From Lachnospiraceae bacterium (GTDB lineage Bacteria; Bacillota; Clostridia; Lachnospirales; Lachnospiraceae), in NCBI GenBank assembly GCA_024698705.1, contig JAILQX010000051.1:25592-89591 (forward strand): DNA of 64,000 nucleotides. The letters run 5' to 3'. A program made the translations under genes and the position numbers. The notes under the pieces are model-generated. The model saw only the letters and a list, made by a program, of their open reading frames with translations. It did no database searches and was not told the origin of the DNA. Position 1 is the first letter of the stretch. Each line of letters begins with the position of its first letter. This document shows, piece after piece, positions 61,539 through 64,000 of this stretch.

Positions 61539-62744
61539 TTAACAGTACATCTTTAATATGTCAGCATTTATGTATTTCTTTATGAATTCGCTTTCAGAGG
61601 CAAGCTTACGGGCTGAATCCAGATCCATCGGAAGTCTGGTATATTTCGATAAAGTAGCCTCATCGGCAGTATAGAGATTGATATTGGCCGGTTCCGGAAG
61701 GGGGACGTTGTCAACTATACCGTGAAGCCCTGCATATATGAGCAATGTAAATGCCAGGTAAGGGTTGGTCATCGGATCGGGAGATCTGAGCTCAACACGT
61801 CTGTACTGACCGATAGCGGCGGGTACACGAAGAAGCTGTGAGCGGTTTTCTTCCGACCATGAGATATAGCCGGGAGCCTTGTACTGGCCCAGTCTGCTGT
61901 ATGAAGCAGGTGTGGGATTCAAAAATACGGTCATGTCCTTTACTTTATCCAGTATTCCGGCCATCATTGGATGCAGATGATCCTTATTGTCTTTGGCTCT
62001 GACTGACATGTTGATATGGAAGCCGTTACCGGGTTTGTCCTCGAAGGGCTTAGCGGAAAAGTCGGCATAGAGGCCGTTTCGGTATGCGGTCGTTCTTACA
62101 ACGTTCTGGAAGGTGAGAACATTGTCTGCCGCACTCAATGCATCGGAATAGCGGAAATCTATCTCATTCTGTCCCGGGCCTTCTTCATGGTGCGAACTTT
62201 CGGGACTGATACCCATCTGCTCGAGAGTCAGGCAGATCTCACGTCTTACATTTTCACCCTTGTCTCTGGGGGCAAGATCCATATATCCCGCATCATCATA
62301 GGGAGTGTCTGTCGGGTTGCCGTCTTCATCAAGATTTAAGAGGTAAAATTCCTGCTCGGCTCCGAATGAAAATGAGAGACCTTCGCGCTTAGCATCTTCC
62401 ACGGCTTTCTTTAACAGACTTCTGGTGTCACATTCAAACAATGATCCGTCCGGATGTCTGATGTCGGAGAACATACGCATTACCTTGCCGTGTTCGGGAC
62501 GCCAGGGAAGATACATCAGTGTATCAGGATCGGGGTGGAGAAAGAGATCGGAATGAAACTCGTCTCCGAAGCCCTGTACGGCGGATGCGTCGATCGCTAT
62601 CCCATATTCAAATGCTCTCGGCAGTTCGCCGGGCATGATCGATATATTTTTCTGATTACCGTATACATCACAAAAGGCAAGACGTATGAATTTTACATCT
62701 TCTTCATTGATATACTGGATAACCTCTTCCTTGGTATAATTCAT
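61539..62744 (-). CDS. glnA: Glutamine synthetase
   Basis: 401 aa, shorter than the 440-470 aa of usual GSI. N-terminal beta-grasp (VKFIRLAFCDVYGNQKNISIMPGEL), FGAEQEFYLL (metal Glu), HHEEGPGQNEIDFRY, GNGFHINMSV, NPTPASYSRLGQYKAPGYISWSEENRSQLLRVP (Arg contacts) and RVELRSPDPMTNPYLAF. No adenylylation-site signature was recognised at the C-terminus. Makes glutamine from glutamate, ATP and ammonia. Precedes the ANTAR gene. Confidence 0.93.
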   Translation of the reverse strand: MNYTKEEVIQYINEEDVKFIRLAFCDVYGNQKNISIMPGELPRAFEYGIAIDASAVQGFGDEFHSDLFLHPDPDTLMYLPWRPEHGKVMRMFSDIRHPDGSLFECDTRSLLKKAVEDAKREGLSFSFGAEQEFYLLNLDEDGNPTDTPYDDAGYMDLAPRDKGENVRREICLTLEQMGISPESSHHEEGPGQNEIDFRYSDALSAADNVLTFQNVVRTTAYRNGLYADFSAKPFEDKPGNGFHINMSVRAKDNKDHLHPMMAGILDKVKDMTVFLNPTPASYSRLGQYKAPGYISWSEENRSQLLRVPAAIGQYRRVELRSPDPMTNPYLAFTLLIYAGLHGIVDNVPLPEPANINLYTADEATLSKYTRLPMDLDSARKLASESEFIKKYINADILKMYC

Positions 62745-62782
62745 ATTGTTACCTCACTTTCCGGTGGTGGATACATTCATTT

Positions 62783-62837
62783 AAGGCGCTCATCCCAATG
62801 CAGACAAATACGTGATCTGCAGTGGAATGAACGCCTT
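62783..62837 (-). promoter_or_regulatory. Long hairpin in the glnA leader
   Basis: AAGGCG (62837-62832)/CGCCTT (62788-62783) at the base, CAT/ATG next, and TGCAGA/TCTGCA near the tip with an 11-nt loop. No T-tract. Likely a regulatory RNA structure; class not recognised. Confidence 0.6.
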
Positions 62838-62852
62838 TGCTCATATGATTAT

Positions 62853-62881
62853 TATTTACACATGATACAGGTGATTGTCAA
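62853..62881 (-). promoter_or_regulatory. Promoter of glnA
   Basis: Minus strand TTGACA (62881-62876), 17 bp, TAAATA (62858-62853). About 105-nt leader. Confidence 0.75.
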
Positions 62882-62940
62882 GATAAAACTGTATTTACAG
62901 GCATTACGCAAAAAACTGCAAAAAATTTTCAAAAGGTATA

Positions 62941-62969
62941 TTGACAAGCATCAAAATGAGGTGTATATT
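62941..62969 (+). promoter_or_regulatory. Promoter of gdhA
   Basis: TTGACA (62941-62946), 17 bp, TATATT (62964-62969). Transcription expected near 62976. Confidence 0.8.
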
Positions 62970-62987
62970 GCATTTCATGAAAAGGCA

Positions 62988-63036
62988 AAGGCGTCTTTAA
63001 TGAGTAGGAGTATACTCGTTAAAGGTGCTTTTTTTT
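62988..63036 (+). terminator. Attenuator-like terminator right after the gdhA promoter
   Basis: Stem of about 16-19 bp (62988-63006 with 63013-63031, some G-U pairs), loop GGAGTA of six, then T8 (63029-63036). It begins about 12 nt from the expected start of transcription and 56 bp before gdhA, so most transcripts should stop unless something intervenes. Confidence 0.85.
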
Positions 63037-63049
63037 GTTGATGTTATGA

Positions 63050-64000
<951 letters not shown>

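Noticed and set aside
62977..63000. Seven-codon ORF MKRQRRL at the start of the gdhA transcript
   Set aside because: Its ATG falls at the expected +1, so it could be a leaderless leader peptide, but it is too short, has no ribosome site and Arg codons have no clear link to gdh.

Overview
The window looks like chromosomal DNA of an anaerobic, probably motile Clostridia of the Lachnospiraceae type (Butyrivibrio-like). Grounds: moderate-to-low GC with AT-rich intergenic regions, near-consensus SigA promoters with 16-18 bp spacers, strong AGGAGG ribosome binding sites with occasional GTG/TTG starts, a tRNA-sensing T-box leader, ferredoxin/[FeFe]-hydrogenase chemistry, three chemoreceptors and two diguanylate cyclases. 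I see no tRNA, rRNA, insertion sequence, prophage or CRISPR array. The genus is inference.

Layout. 1-5.1 kb: end of an ABC exporter, a MerR regulator fused to a methyltransferase, a DUF2225 protein, a HAD phosphatase, then a NERD nuclease-flavodoxin-small protein-acylphosphatase cluster. 5.2-12.3 kb: an esterase lipoprotein, a MoxR-DUF58-transglutaminase operon and a GGDEF protein with a second degenerate GGDEF-like domain. 12.4-22.8 kb: two chemoreceptors, exonuclease III, nitroreductase, membrane transporters, an Xre regulator, thiamine pyrophosphokinase and a second diguanylate cyclase. 23.0-26.3 kb: metal-binding protein, aldo/keto reductase, cysteine desulfurase and the tRNA thiolase MnmA that uses its sulfur.

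26.4-33.4 kb: complete trpEGDCFBA operon behind a tryptophan T-box. 33.5-38.2 kb: DUF3737 protein, MalY/PatB aminotransferase, a stand-alone TrpB2 with its own Trp-codon leader peptide, and a methyltransferase. 38.2-45.1 kb: a sulfur amino acid operon (MetNIQ importer, AhpD-like protein, iron alcohol dehydrogenase, and a reverse-transsulfuration pair) behind a Cys-rich leader ORF and a terminator. 45.2-47.2 kb: a soluble chemoreceptor fused to an [FeFe]-hydrogenase-like domain. 49.2-53.6 kb: thioredoxin and a D-2-hydroxyacid dehydrogenase, then metY-cysK-rrf2 on the minus strand, also behind a poly-cysteine leader ORF. 53.6-60.9 kb: an aromatic operon (DAHP synthase, tyrA, aroA, aroC, pheA, aroE-aroK fusion, aroQ) behind a Tyr/Phe leader peptide. 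60.9-64.0 kb: ANTAR regulator and glutamine synthetase divergent from glutamate dehydrogenase, with a terminator immediately after the gdh promoter.

The most notable theme is control of amino acid genes by translated leader peptides in a Firmicute. Four short leader ORFs have clustered codons for the cognate amino acid: WW before trpB2, YYYFYFYF before the aromatic operon, CCMC before the methionine/cysteine operon, and CRCCCC before metY. The Trp and Tyr/Phe leaders share one RNA architecture. The two sulfur operons share a 28-nt promoter/operator (27 of 28 identical), and an Rrf2 (CymR-like) regulator is encoded beside one of them.
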